Positions 24,851 to 35,919 are shown, counted from the stretch's first letter. The stretch: 64,000 bases of DNA from JBCBTD01 sp039818825 (GCA_039818825.1 JBCBTD010000014.1:6706-70705); one strand, 5' to 3'. The notes: generated from the letters alone by a model not told the origin. Translations and numbers: made by a program.

Positions 24851-26692
24851 ATGGCCTACCAATCGATCAGCAACTACGGGATCATCGGCGACATGCGCAG
24901 CGCTGCGCTGGTGAGCATCAACGGCTCGATCGATTGGCTGTGCATGCCTCGATTCGACTCGCCCAGCGTGTTCGCGGCGATCCTCGACGATACCAAAGGC
25001 GGCTGTTTCCAGATCTGTCCGGCCGACATCCCGGCTAGCAGGTTCAAGCAGTTCTACTGGCCGGACACCAATGTTCTCGTCACTCGATTTCTCCAGGAGG
25101 CGGCCGCGGCGGAGCTCGTCGACTTCATGCCGGTAGGTGATGACTCCGGTTTCGACTCATCTCGCCGCCAGATCATCCGCCGCATCACCGCCGTCCGCGG
25201 CCAGATGAAGTTGCGCATGGAATGCCGACCAGCGTTCGACTATGCACGGGAACATCACAAGGTCGTCCTGATCGATGGCGGTGCCGAGTTCAGGTCTCCG
25301 ACCGCTGGGGTGGGTCTCGCCACCTCGGTACCCCTTCACGTCGAGAACGGCGCAGCCGTAGCCGAGTTCACCCTCGAGGAGGGGGAACGGGCGACGTTCG
25401 TGCTTCGCGAACTGGCCGAGAGCGACGCACGCGGAGCCGTGCTGTCGGAGTCCGACACCGAGGCGGCATTTCGCGCAACGGTGACCCACTGGCGCTCGTG
25501 GTTGTCGCAAAGCACGTACAAAGGACGCTGGCGGGAGATGGTCGACCGCTCCGCCCTGGCGCTCAAGCTGCTCACCTACGAGCCGACCGGGGCGATCGTC
25601 GCGGCGCCGACCTGCAGTCTACCCGAGGGTATCGGCGGCGAACGCAATTGGGACTACCGATACACTTGGCTACGAGATTCCGCGTTCACGGTGTTCTCGC
25701 TGCTACGTCTTGGCTTCACCAAAGAAGCCGACGCGTTCGTGAAGTTCATTGACGGTGTGTGCACGCAACCGAACCCCGACGGTTCCTTGCAGATCATGTA
25801 CGGAATCGACGGCCGCAAGGATCTGTCGGAGCAGGTCCTCGAGCATCTCGACGGCTACATGGGATCGCGGCCCGTCCGCATCGGCAACGGCGCCTACAAT
25901 CAACTCCAGTTGGACATCTACGGCGAATTTCTCGACGCGGTGTATCTGTTCAACAAACACGCGCACCCGATCGGCCACGAATCCTGGCAAGCCATCAGCC
26001 GTTTGGTGGACTGGGTCTGCGACAACTGGCGGAACAAGGACGAAGGCATTTGGGAGGTTCGTGGCGGCCCGCAGGAGTTCGTCTATTCGAAGCTGATGTG
26101 CTGGGTGGCGCTCGACCGGGCTCTGAGAATTGCGGACAAGCGCTCGTTTCCGGCCAACCGATCCCGTTGGATCGAGGTACGCGACACGATCTATCGGGAG
26201 ATCATGGAGAAGGGGTGGAACGAAGAGCTTGGGGCCTTCGTCCAACACTACGGCGGCGATACCCTCGATGCGGCGAACCTGATGCTGGTTCTCACCTACT
26301 TTCTGTCACCCACCGACCCGAGAACGATCCGCTCACTCGAGGCGATCCTGCGCTCTCCGGAGAAGGGCGGGCTCGTCTCCAACAGCCTCGTCTATCGCTA
26401 CAATGTCGAGAAGACCGTCGATGGCCTCCGCGGAGAAGAAGGAACCTTCAACATCTGCACATTCTGGCTCGTCGATGCGCTTGCCCACGTCGGCCGCTTC
26501 GATCAACCAAAGCTGGAAGAGGCGCGCTTGATGTTCGAGCGAATGCTCGGCTTTGCCAATCATCTCGGCCTCTATGCCGAGGAGACGGGCCCGAGTGGCG
26601 AAGGGCTCGGCAATTTCCCGCAAGCCTTCACTCATCTGGCGCTGATCAGTGCCGCGATGAACCTCGATCGCGCTCTTGGCGGGTCCACTTGA
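24851..26692 (+). CDS. glycoside hydrolase family 15 (glucoamylase/trehalase type)
   Basis: A 613-residue GH15 enzyme. The N-terminal beta-sandwich starts SNYGIIGDMRSAALVSINGS and is followed by an (alpha/alpha)6 barrel. The general acid lies in NKDEGIWEVRGGPQEFVYSK and the general base in LGLYAEETGPSGEGLGNFPQ. It has no signal peptide, so it acts in the cytoplasm, where GH15 proteins of this type commonly hydrolyse trehalose or short alpha-glucans to glucose. AGGAGG lies at 24837-24842 ahead of ATG 24851. As the last gene of the cyd operon it could feed glucose to the SDR/GMC enzymes encoded opposite (inference). Confidence 0.88.
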   Translation: MAYQSISNYGIIGDMRSAALVSINGSIDWLCMPRFDSPSVFAAILDDTKGGCFQICPADIPASRFKQFYWPDTNVLVTRFLQEAAAAELVDFMPVGDDSGFDSSRRQIIRRITAVRGQMKLRMECRPAFDYAREHHKVVLIDGGAEFRSPTAGVGLATSVPLHVENGAAVAEFTLEEGERATFVLRELAESDARGAVLSESDTEAAFRATVTHWRSWLSQSTYKGRWREMVDRSALALKLLTYEPTGAIVAAPTCSLPEGIGGERNWDYRYTWLRDSAFTVFSLLRLGFTKEADAFVKFIDGVCTQPNPDGSLQIMYGIDGRKDLSEQVLEHLDGYMGSRPVRIGNGAYNQLQLDIYGEFLDAVYLFNKHAHPIGHESWQAISRLVDWVCDNWRNKDEGIWEVRGGPQEFVYSKLMCWVALDRALRIADKRSFPANRSRWIEVRDTIYREIMEKGWNEELGAFVQHYGGDTLDAANLMLVLTYFLSPTDPRTIRSLEAILRSPEKGGLVSNSLVYRYNVEKTVDGLRGEEGTFNICTFWLVDALAHVGRFDQPKLEEARLMFERMLGFANHLGLYAEETGPSGEGLGNFPQAFTHLALISAAMNLDRALGGST

Positions 26693-27053
26693 CAGGCCGA
26701 CTTGGGCGACGACACAGAGGTTGATCGATCGGAAGTTCACTCCCAATTCTGATCTTCATCCCATCGCTCTGAGCGTCCAACCTTTGCTTGCACGACGGAA
26801 TCGGCATCGACTTTCCAAGATGGCTGCAAGCCTTCGATGTGATTGGGCTCGTCTTTGGGAGGTTCGGCGCCAGCCGATTGAGTGCGAACGTTTCCCAGTA
26901 GACGCTTGATTGGTGGATCCGCGGTTCGAGGCCGTGCGCGCCCACCGACCCGTTCGACGGCTCAGTGGTAGCCTGACCGACGTTCTCGGCTCCTGCTCGG
27001 CGGGAGAGGCTCGATGTCTGGCGTGGCGGGGGTCGAGCTCGGTCCCCCAACGC
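26693..27053. other. intergenic region between convergent genes
   Basis: 361 bases between the GH15 stop and the uxuA stop, which converge. I see no protein-like frame, no convincing tRNA and no strong terminator hairpin. A string near 26955 (GGCTCAGTGGTAG) looks like a tRNA D-arm, but the rest of a tRNA does not follow. Confidence 0.4.
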
Positions 27054-28262
27054 TCAGCTACTGCTCGAGGCTTCCAACGTGCGCATGACGCCCCGGAGTT
27101 CCGCGAGGCCCTTGAGCCGCCCGACGGCCGGGTAGCCTGGTTGTGCGCCGCGGCGCACGTCGTCGAGGATGTCCTGGCCGTGGTCGGGCCGCATGGGGAT
27201 GGAACTGTCGGCGCGTCCTTCGGCGCGGCGACGGTGTTCCTCCTGCATGAGCGCTTTGACGACGGCGATCATGTCGGTGTCGCCCTCCAGATGCTCGTCT
27301 TCGAAGAACGAGCAAGGCGTCCCACACGCCTCGCGACGAACGTTCCTCAGATGCACGAAGTGGATGCGCGGCCCGAGACGATGGGCCATCGCCGGCAGAT
27401 CGTTGTCTGGGCGTGCGCCGAGCGAGCCCGTGCAAAAGGTGACGCCGTTCGCCCTTCTGTCGACGGCATCGAGGATGGCCTCGTAGTCGGCGGCCGTCGA
27501 CATCACCCGCGGCAGACCCAGAAGTGGCCACGGCGGATCGTCCGGATGGCAACAGAGCCTGGGGCCCAACCGTTCGGCCGTGGGCACGACCTCACTCAAG
27601 AAGTCGACGAAGTGCTGACGCAGGCGATCGCCGCCGATGCCCGCATAGGCCGCGAGTTGCGTCTTCAGGTCCCCCACCGACCAGCTTTCAGCCGCACCCG
27701 GAAGCCCAGCGGTCACGTTCCGCGCGAGACGGCTCCGCGCCGCGTCATCCATTCGCTGGAAGCGATCCTGTGCGGCGGCGACCACGTCGGCCGGGAAGTC
27801 GGCCGCAGCGCCACCACGCTCGAGGATGTGGATGTCGAAAACGGCGAAGTCCTCGAGATCGAAGCGCATCGCCGTGCCACCGTGGTCGACCGCGTAGGCG
27901 AGATCGGTGCGAGTCCAGTCGAGCACCGGCATGAAGTTGTAACAGACTACTTGGATGCCGGCGCCGGCCAGATGCTCGAGACTCTGGCGCCAGTTCGCCA
28001 GATGCGCACGCCATGCGCCGGTCTGGGTCTTGATCGCTTCCGAGACCGGGAGGCTTTCGACCACCTCCCAGGCAAGACCGGTCGGGTGGCCGTCCGGCGC
28101 TCGGGCAACTTCTCGTTGGCGCTCGGCGATGGCTGCCGGCGTCCACAAAGCGCCGGTGGGCACGTGATGGAGCGCTGTGACGATGCCCTCGGCCCCCGCT
28201 TGGCGGGCATCGCCGAGCGTGACTTTGTCGAGCGGACCGAACCAGCGCCACGTCTGCCGCAT
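27054..28262 (-). CDS. uxuA: mannonate dehydratase
   Basis: A 402-residue UxuA-type enzyme. It begins MRQTWRWFGPLDKVTLGDAR, the conserved family start, and carries the metal-site motifs CCHPDDPPWPLLGLPR, RIHFVHLRNVRRE and SIPMRPDHGQD. Reaction: D-mannonate to 2-keto-3-deoxygluconate plus water, in hexuronate breakdown. It stands downstream of an IdnD-like dehydrogenase and a TRAP transporter on the minus strand, while the preceding pathway enzyme UxuB is encoded divergently at 32481. Twelve bases separate it from the dehydrogenase stop. Confidence 0.93.
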   Translation of the reverse strand: MRQTWRWFGPLDKVTLGDARQAGAEGIVTALHHVPTGALWTPAAIAERQREVARAPDGHPTGLAWEVVESLPVSEAIKTQTGAWRAHLANWRQSLEHLAGAGIQVVCYNFMPVLDWTRTDLAYAVDHGGTAMRFDLEDFAVFDIHILERGGAAADFPADVVAAAQDRFQRMDDAARSRLARNVTAGLPGAAESWSVGDLKTQLAAYAGIGGDRLRQHFVDFLSEVVPTAERLGPRLCCHPDDPPWPLLGLPRVMSTAADYEAILDAVDRRANGVTFCTGSLGARPDNDLPAMAHRLGPRIHFVHLRNVRREACGTPCSFFEDEHLEGDTDMIAVVKALMQEEHRRRAEGRADSSIPMRPDHGQDILDDVRRGAQPGYPAVGRLKGLAELRGVMRTLEASSSS

Positions 28263-28273
28263 CGCGCGTCTCC

Positions 28274-29314
28274 TCAGTCGAAGGTGAGCTGGACTTTCAT
28301 CGCACGCGCGCGGTCGGCAGCCACTTCGAACGCTTCGAGCGCGTGCTCCAGCTCGAACGTCTGGGAGATGAGCGGGCCGACCTCGATCCGGCGCTCGCGG
28401 ATGAGCCTCGCGGCCAACGGATACTCGGAGTGGAAGCGCTGGGTGCCGCGGTAGACGATTTCTTTCGAGACCAGCAAGTTCAGCGGAACCGCCGTATCAC
28501 CGCCGACGCCGACCTGCACGAACGTTCCCCGCGGGCGGACGACATCGAAGCCCGCCTCGATCGCGGCCGGCGCGGACGAGCACTCGAACGCCACGTCGAA
28601 CGCCCCTTTGTCGGCCGCGTATCGGTCGAGCGCTGCGGCATCGGCGGCCATGTTCGCGGTTTCGTGCGCGCCGAGGGCGGCGCTGGTGCGCAAAGGCGCG
28701 TCTTGGACGTCGGTGACCACGATGTACCCGGCACCGGCGAAGCGCAGCACCGCCACCATCAGCGCCCCGATCGGTCCGCTACCGGTGACGAGCACGATCC
28801 GTCCAGCGACGTCGCCGGCGTTCCGGAGCGCGTGCAGACAGACGGCTAGGGGCTCAGCGCAGGCCGCCTCGCCCAGCGAGACCGCCGCACCAACCGGCTC
28901 GCACTGCACGGCCGGTGCGACGATCCGGTCGCGGAACGCGCCCTGGCTGTGCGGCAGGCGCATGGCGCTGCCGTAGAACCACATGTCGAGACAGTGCTGC
29001 TGCAACCCGTCGAGGCAATAGCGGCAGCGGTTGCAGGGCCGGCTCGGGTTGAGCGCCACCCGATCCCCGACGCCAAGACCGTCGACACCAGCGCCCAGCG
29101 CCTCGACGGTCCCGGCCACCTCGTGGCCCAAGATGATGGGTTCGCGCACGCGGATCGGTCCGAAACCGCCATCGTGAAAGTAGTGAAGATCAGAGCCGCA
29201 GATCCCCCCGGCGCCGACGCGGACCAGAACCTCTCCCGCGCCGGGCTCAGCGAGCGGCGCCTCTTCGATGCGAAGGTCGTGAGCGGCGTGGAGAACACAG
29301 GCGCGCGTGGTCAT
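28274..29314 (-). CDS. zinc-dependent alcohol dehydrogenase, L-idonate 5-dehydrogenase-like
   Basis: A 346-residue medium-chain dehydrogenase. Catalytic zinc ligands are in GGICGSDLHYFHDGGFG and GHEVAGTVEALG; the structural zinc set is CNRCRYCLDGLQQHC; the NAD-binding turn is LVTGSGPIGALMVAVL. The YFHDGGFG stretch is characteristic of L-idonate 5-dehydrogenases (IdnD). Start at 29314 is set where the alignable protein begins (MTTRACVLHAAHDLRIEEAP); the open frame continues far upstream over dctM as a shadow. It likely oxidises an aldonic acid or sugar alcohol taken up by the TRAP system. Confidence 0.87.
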   Translation of the reverse strand: MTTRACVLHAAHDLRIEEAPLAEPGAGEVLVRVGAGGICGSDLHYFHDGGFGPIRVREPIILGHEVAGTVEALGAGVDGLGVGDRVALNPSRPCNRCRYCLDGLQQHCLDMWFYGSAMRLPHSQGAFRDRIVAPAVQCEPVGAAVSLGEAACAEPLAVCLHALRNAGDVAGRIVLVTGSGPIGALMVAVLRFAGAGYIVVTDVQDAPLRTSAALGAHETANMAADAAALDRYAADKGAFDVAFECSSAPAAIEAGFDVVRPRGTFVQVGVGGDTAVPLNLLVSKEIVYRGTQRFHSEYPLAARLIRERRIEVGPLISQTFELEHALEAFEVAADRARAMKVQLTFD

Positions 29315-29328
29315 GGATTTCGTTTCCG

Positions 29329-30609
29329 TCAGTTGCCGAAGACCAGGTTCGGCAGCCAAAGGGAAAGGGCGGGAATGAACGAGACGAGCAGCAACACGAC
29401 CAGGTTGCTGGCGAGAAACGGCAGCACGGCGCCGATGACCGGGCCCAAGGGCAGCCGCGCGATGTTGGCGCAGACGAAGAGGCAGACGCCCACCGGCGGA
29501 GTGGTCAGCCCGATCATCAGGTTGAGCACGCCGAAGGTCGCGAAGTGCACCGGGTCGACGCCGACGGCCACGGCCACGGCCATCAGTGGAGTGAACAGGA
29601 TGATGAGGGCGGCGATCGTCTCCATGAAGCTGCCGATCACCAAGAGGAGCACGTTCAAGAGGAGGATGATGAGGATCTTGTTGTCGGTCAGCGACAGCAC
29701 CGCGTCGGCCAGCATCTGTGGGATGCGCTCGGAGGCCAAAATCCATCCGAACACGTTGGCGAAGCCAACGAGCGTCAGGATCGCCGCAGAACTCACAGCG
29801 CTGGAGACGAGCACGCGCGGCAGATCCCGCCAGGCGAGGCCGCGGTAAACCAGCCCGCCGACCACCAGCGCATAGAGCGAGGCCACGATCGCCGTCTCCG
29901 ACGGTGTGGCGATGCCGCTCATGAGGCCGGCGAGGATCAGCACCGTCATGGCGAGGGCCCAGAAGGCACCCGCGAAGGCGCGGACAAGTTCGCCCCAGCC
30001 GCGCCATGGCAGATGCGGATAACCGCGACGGCGGGCGATCAGGTAGCAGGTGATCATGAGGCCCAATCCGAGGAGCAGCCCCGGAATGGCACCGGCGAGG
30101 AACATGCGGCCGACCGAGACACCGGTGAGCGCACCGACGATGATCATCGGCACGCTCGGCGGGATGATGGGCCCGATGGTCGACGAGGCGGCGGTCACGG
30201 CAGCGGAAAAGTCGGCCGGGTAGCCAGCCTTCTTCATGCCGGGGATCAAGACGCCGCCAAGCGACGCGGCGTCGCCCACGGCGGTGCCGGAGACTCCGGC
30301 GAAGATCATCGAGCCGGCGATGTTGGTGAGGCCCAGCCCGCCGCGGATCCAACCGACGAGCGCATTGGCGAAGCGGATGATGCGCTCGGTGATGCCGCCA
30401 CCGTTCATCAGGTTGCCCGCCAGGATGAAGCCTGGGATGCAGAGCAGAACGAAGACGTCGATGCCGGCGAACATCTTCTGCGGGATGACGACCAACGGCA
30501 TGCCGTTGCCGACGAGATAGGCTGCCGACGCCATGCCGAGAGCGAGCGCCACCGGGACACCCATGACCAAGGTGATGACGAACACCCCGAAGAGGATCGC
30601 GACGCCCAT
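29329..30609 (-). CDS. dctM: TRAP transporter large permease (DctM)
   Basis: A 426-residue 12-helix membrane protein of the TRAP DctM family. Signature stretches: LCIPGFILAGNLMNGGGITE, GVSGTAVGDAASLGGVLIPG and FSAAVTAASSTIGPIIPPSV. It forms the Na+-driven translocation channel with DctQ and receives solute from the DctP binding protein. The order on the minus strand is dctP-dctQ-dctM-idnD-uxuA with very short gaps. Substrate is probably a hexuronate or its aldonate, from the neighbouring enzymes (inference). Confidence 0.93.
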   Translation of the reverse strand: MGVAILFGVFVITLVMGVPVALALGMASAAYLVGNGMPLVVIPQKMFAGIDVFVLLCIPGFILAGNLMNGGGITERIIRFANALVGWIRGGLGLTNIAGSMIFAGVSGTAVGDAASLGGVLIPGMKKAGYPADFSAAVTAASSTIGPIIPPSVPMIIVGALTGVSVGRMFLAGAIPGLLLGLGLMITCYLIARRRGYPHLPWRGWGELVRAFAGAFWALAMTVLILAGLMSGIATPSETAIVASLYALVVGGLVYRGLAWRDLPRVLVSSAVSSAAILTLVGFANVFGWILASERIPQMLADAVLSLTDNKILIILLLNVLLLVIGSFMETIAALIILFTPLMAVAVAVGVDPVHFATFGVLNLMIGLTTPPVGVCLFVCANIARLPLGPVIGAVLPFLASNLVVLLLVSFIPALSLWLPNLVFGN

Positions 30610-30612
30610 GGC

Positions 30613-31110
30613 TCAGCCGTCCGCCGCGCCGTCGAGCACCGATGGCGCATCACCACGCCAGGCATCGACGGCGCGAACGAAACCGAAGAGCGCGAGCATC
30701 GCCATTACCAGCGGCATGGTCGCGAACACCCAGTCCATGCGCCATGCCAGCGCCGGCGACGTCTGGAAGCTGCCGATGGCCATGAACTTCAACGACGGTG
30801 GGATCAGGCAAAGGGCGAAGACCGCGACTGCCAGCGCTGTAAGTGTGTCGGTGATCCGGCGCCAGGTCGGCGGCAGCAGGTGGATGGCGAGGTCGACGTT
30901 GACGAGGTCGCCGGTCCGCAACGACAGGCCAGCACCGCACGCGACCAGATAGAGAAGGGAGAAGCGGGCCAGCTCTTCGGTCCAGACTGGCGACCAGGGC
31001 AGAAAGGTCCTGGCGATCACCTGCAACAGCACCGCCGCAGCCAGCATGAGGAAGGCCACTGCGACGGCGAGCCGTGCGATCTGCTCGACGCGGGCGATCG
31101 TTCGGGACAT
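30613..31110 (-). CDS. dctQ: TRAP transporter small permease (DctQ)
   Basis: A 165-residue membrane protein with four helices, typical of TRAP DctQ. LLQVIARTFLPWSPVWTEEL followed by ARFSLLYLVACGAGLSLRTG is the family core with the WTEE-R motif. It bridges the binding protein and DctM. The start at 31110 was preferred over one 33 bases upstream, which would add a non-conserved Pro/Ala-rich leader. Confidence 0.9.
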   Translation of the reverse strand: MSRTIARVEQIARLAVAVAFLMLAAAVLLQVIARTFLPWSPVWTEELARFSLLYLVACGAGLSLRTGDLVNVDLAIHLLPPTWRRITDTLTALAVAVFALCLIPPSLKFMAIGSFQTSPALAWRMDWVFATMPLVMAMLALFGFVRAVDAWRGDAPSVLDGAADG

Positions 31111-31158
31111 CGGATTTCCTGGAAGCCCCGCCGCCCGCGGCAACGGCGGGGCTCTACG

Positions 31159-32136
31159 TCACTGTTGTTGCGCGAACAGCTGCTCGACGGTGGGCTTCAG
31201 CTCGTCCTTCACGCCCGCCAGCACGGCGTCCTTGGCGTCCGCGGCGAAGGCGGCTTTGTCGACGTCGACGAACGTCATGCCGGCGTTTTCGAGGTCCTGG
31301 CGGAGCTGCTGCTCATCCTCGAGGAACAGCTCGCGCTCGTAGGCCTGCGCCCGCTGCGCCGCCTCGATGATCGCCGCTTGCTGCTCGGCGTCGAGCTTCT
31401 GGAAGCTCGGCTCGCCGATCGCGAGGTAGATCCAGCTACGGACGTGCTCGGTCAGGTTCACGTGGCTCTGGACCTCGAAGAAGCTCGCGCTCTTGATCAG
31501 CGCCAGCGGGTTCTCCTGGGCGTCGATCGTGCCGTTCTGCAGCGCCGTGAAGACTTCCGAGAAGGCCATCGGCGTCGGCTGGGCGCCCGAGGCACGCCAG
31601 GTCTCGACGAACAGCGGCACGTTCGGCACGCGCAGTTTGAGACCGTCGAGCTCATCGGGCGAGGTGATCGGTCGGTTGGAGGTGAGGTTGCGTGGACCGC
31701 GGGCGAAGTAGGTGAGCGGGCGGATCTGGGCGCGCTCGAGGATCTGCGTCTCGATCTCGCCGCCGATCGCACCACTGGCGACTTCGTCCATCTGCTCCAA
31801 GCTGGTGTAGGCATAGGGCACGGCCAGAAGCGCCGCCATCGGCGCCCAGTTCTGCAAGCTCTCGCCCGTGATGGTCATGTCGACCGTGCCGAGCTGCATC
31901 CCGTTGATGAGGTCCATCTCCTTGCCCAGGCTTTCGTTCGGAAACACCTGGACCTCGACCGTACCGTCGGTCAGCGTCGCGACCTCCTCGGCGAACTTGA
32001 GCGCAGCCTTGTGCCAGGTGTTCTGCTCGTTGGCGAGGTGGCCGAGCTTGAGCGTGACGTCGGCGGCCAGAGCCGCGGTGCAGCCGAGCGCGATGACCGT
32101 CACTGCGGTCGCGGCGAGCCTAGAGAACGTCATCAT
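31159..32136 (-). CDS. dctP: TRAP transporter solute-binding protein (DctP)
   Basis: A 325-residue periplasmic binding protein. Signal peptide about residues 1-25 (cleavage after AALA). DctP features include LKLGHLANEQNTWHKAALKF, VQVFPNESLGKEMDLINGMQ and the substrate-Arg region LDGLKLRVPNVPLF. First gene of the uptake and catabolism operon on the minus strand, divergent from uxuB. The ligand is likely glucuronate or galacturonate (from context). Confidence 0.93.
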   Translation of the reverse strand: MMTFSRLAATAVTVIALGCTAALAADVTLKLGHLANEQNTWHKAALKFAEEVATLTDGTVEVQVFPNESLGKEMDLINGMQLGTVDMTITGESLQNWAPMAALLAVPYAYTSLEQMDEVASGAIGGEIETQILERAQIRPLTYFARGPRNLTSNRPITSPDELDGLKLRVPNVPLFVETWRASGAQPTPMAFSEVFTALQNGTIDAQENPLALIKSASFFEVQSHVNLTEHVRSWIYLAIGEPSFQKLDAEQQAAIIEAAQRAQAYERELFLEDEQQLRQDLENAGMTFVDVDKAAFAADAKDAVLAGVKDELKPTVEQLFAQQQ

Positions 32137-32480
32137 GGGTGCTTCACTCCAGCTTGGGCAAGGCAGCCGCCCTGACGACCGCTTGCGCTTGGCTCGTTGT
32201 CTTGGTCTGGCTCAAAACCAGCGGGGTGGGAGCAGACGCCGGCTCGACGAGCTCCGAGTCGTCTCGGCACAGGGTCCGCGGCGCAGTCACGATCTCGGCC
32301 AGATGCGCCGCATCGCGGCTTCGGTCTGAACCAGGACGCGGCGATCGACGCGCTGCGGCTCGTCTTGAAGATCATGTCGCCGCCGCTTGAGCCTCCTTCG
32401 TTGTCAGTGCCATAGTACCATACTGGTGGTTGCTCAACGCGGCGGTCGGTGGACTTTCGGTCGAGTCCAGGGGGTTGCAG
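32137..32480. promoter_or_regulatory. divergent hexuronate control region
   Basis: 344 bases between dctP (minus) and uxuB (plus). It contains AGTA-N3-TACT at 32414-32424, close to the uxuB start, of the general kind bound by FadR-type GntR repressors, and TGGT-N10-ACCA near 32203-32220. Some stretches read protein-like on both strands, but no frame holds together, so a decayed regulator gene is possible and unproven. No regulator gene for this pathway is present in the window. Confidence 0.35.
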
Positions 32481-33941
32481 ATGAACCGTCGGCTCGACGA
32501 CCTCGATCGCCTGACCACCACCGTGACACGCCCCGACTATCGTCCGGCAGCGCACGGAACGGGGGTGCTCCATTTCGGCGTCGGGGCGTTCCACCGGGCG
32601 CACCAGGCACCCGCGACCGACGACGCCCTGGCACACACGGGTGGCGACTGGCGGATCGAGGGGGTCAGCCTGAAACGTCCGGAAGCCGCCAAGCAGTTGA
32701 ACCCGCAAAACGGTCTCTACACGCTGCTCGTTCGTGGTCCGGGCGGCACCCGCGCCCGCGTGATCGGCGCCCTCGGCCAAGTCCACACGGCGCCGGAGGC
32801 GCCGGAGCGCGTGCTCGACCGCCTGGCCGATCCGGCGGTCCGCGTCGTGAGCCTGACGGTAACGGAGAAGGCCTATGGACTGGATCCAGCGACCGGCGGT
32901 CTCGACCTCGATCATCCGGCGATCCGGCACGATCTGGCGACACCCGATCGGCCAGCGGGCGTCGTCGGCTATCTGGTGCAGGGTTTGGGGCGGCGGCGCG
33001 CGGCCGGTACACCTCCTTTCACACCGCTCTCGTGCGACAACCTGCGAGAGAACGGCAGCTTGCTGCGCCGGCTCGCGCTTGACTTCGCCGACCGGCTCGA
33101 TCCCGAACTGCGGCGCTGGATCGAGCGCGACGTGCCCTTCCCCTGCACCATGGTCGATCGGATTACGCCGGCGAGCACCGAGAGAACCCTCGCCGACGCC
33201 GCCCGGCTCACGGGTTTCGCCGACCACGCAGCGGTCGAGACCGAGCCGTTCGTCCAGTGGGTCCTCGAGGACCGTTTCGCTTCGGGGCGACCAGCCTGGG
33301 AGGCCGGGGGCGCGCTCTTCGTCGACGACGTCCGCCCCTACGAGACGATGAAGCTGCGCATGTTGAACGGTGCGCATTCGCTGATCGCCTATCTCGGCGT
33401 GCTCGGCGGGCTCGAGTTCGTCCGGGACGTCATGGCACGACCGGCACTTGCCTCGATCGTCTCACGCCATATGCGCGCCGCAGCGCGGACGTTGGAGTCC
33501 GTGCCGGGCGTCGACCTCGAACGCTACGCCAGCGACCTCGCCACACGCTTCGCCAACCCGGCGATCGCGCACCACACGCGACAGATCGCCATGGACGGGA
33601 CCCAGAAGCTCCCGCAACGGCTGCTGGAGCCGGCATTGGTGGCGGCCGAGGCAGGCAGCCCTCTCGACACCTACGCCGTCGCCGTCGCCGCTTGGATGCG
33701 ATACGCGTCGGGCCGCGACGATCACGGCCGCTCCATCGACGTGGTCGACCCGCGCGATGACGAGATCAGAACCGCGTTGCGCAGCGGGCCGACCTCGCCT
33801 GCGGACATCATCGATTCGCTCGTCAATGGCGTGCCCGGGCTGTTCCCCGAGCGGTTGGCCCGACATCGTGACTGGCGCGAGATGCTGGAGCGCCAGCTTG
33901 ATCGGCTTTGTTCGCGCGGGGTCATCGGGCTCACCACCTGA
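32481..33941 (+). CDS. uxuB: fructuronate reductase / mannitol dehydrogenase family
   Basis: A 486-residue polyol-specific long-chain dehydrogenase. The N-terminal nucleotide-binding part has VLHFGVGAFHRAHQ, and the catalytic signature KLRMLNGAHSLIAYLG (Lys, Asn, His) is intact. The family includes mannitol dehydrogenase, tagaturonate reductase and UxuB. The nearby mannonate dehydratase favours UxuB: D-fructuronate plus NADH to D-mannonate. The ATG at 32481 was chosen because GGGGG lies nine bases upstream and VLHFGVGAFHR then falls at the usual place; a start 51 bases earlier is possible. Confidence 0.88.
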   Translation: MNRRLDDLDRLTTTVTRPDYRPAAHGTGVLHFGVGAFHRAHQAPATDDALAHTGGDWRIEGVSLKRPEAAKQLNPQNGLYTLLVRGPGGTRARVIGALGQVHTAPEAPERVLDRLADPAVRVVSLTVTEKAYGLDPATGGLDLDHPAIRHDLATPDRPAGVVGYLVQGLGRRRAAGTPPFTPLSCDNLRENGSLLRRLALDFADRLDPELRRWIERDVPFPCTMVDRITPASTERTLADAARLTGFADHAAVETEPFVQWVLEDRFASGRPAWEAGGALFVDDVRPYETMKLRMLNGAHSLIAYLGVLGGLEFVRDVMARPALASIVSRHMRAAARTLESVPGVDLERYASDLATRFANPAIAHHTRQIAMDGTQKLPQRLLEPALVAAEAGSPLDTYAVAVAAWMRYASGRDDHGRSIDVVDPRDDEIRTALRSGPTSPADIIDSLVNGVPGLFPERLARHRDWREMLERQLDRLCSRGVIGLTT

Positions 33942-34036
33942 CCAGCACCTCCTGGATCTCCAACCCTGGATTGCATCGAGGTCGAACCGGCCGCCGATGC
34001 TCATGGCGTTGCCGACGCGCTGCGTTGCCGCATCGT

Positions 34037-34052
34037 GTGCGCTGATGCGCAC
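34037..34052. repeat. short perfect inverted repeat upstream of nifA
   Basis: GTGCGC-TGAT-GCGCAC, a perfect six-base dyad with a four-base loop. It lies 96 bases after the uxuB stop and about 107 bases before the nifA start. It could be a weak terminator for uxuB (no T run follows) or an operator for nifA. No sigma-54 promoter or perfect TGT-N10-ACA site was found here, so nifA is probably not under NifA control. Confidence 0.35.
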
Positions 34053-34158
34053 GTGACATGGCTCCTGGAAGCTGTCAGGGATTCAGGAACCCAACCTACA
34101 AGATTTGTCTGCGCGGCCTTGGCTGAGGTGGTTCCCGCTCGAGCAAATGGAGACTTCC

Positions 34159-35895
<1,737 letters not shown>

Positions 35896-35919
35896 GGTCT
35901 TGTCGCAAGTCCGACGCGT

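Noticed and set aside
26940..27020. tRNA-like string with GGCTCAGTGGTAG
   Set aside because: The D-arm-like string is not followed by a credible anticodon arm, T-arm or acceptor stem at the right distances.
29545..32175. An 876-codon open frame on the plus strand across the TRAP genes
   Set aside because: It is the antisense shadow of dctM, dctQ and dctP, which have clear family motifs on the minus strand; the plus translation is charged low-complexity sequence with no domain.
33942..34158. Sigma-54 promoter or NifA site upstream of nifA
   Set aside because: No GG-N10-GC pair with consensus flanks; the best TGT-N10 candidate at 34036 ends GCA, one mismatch, and has no promoter at a suitable distance.
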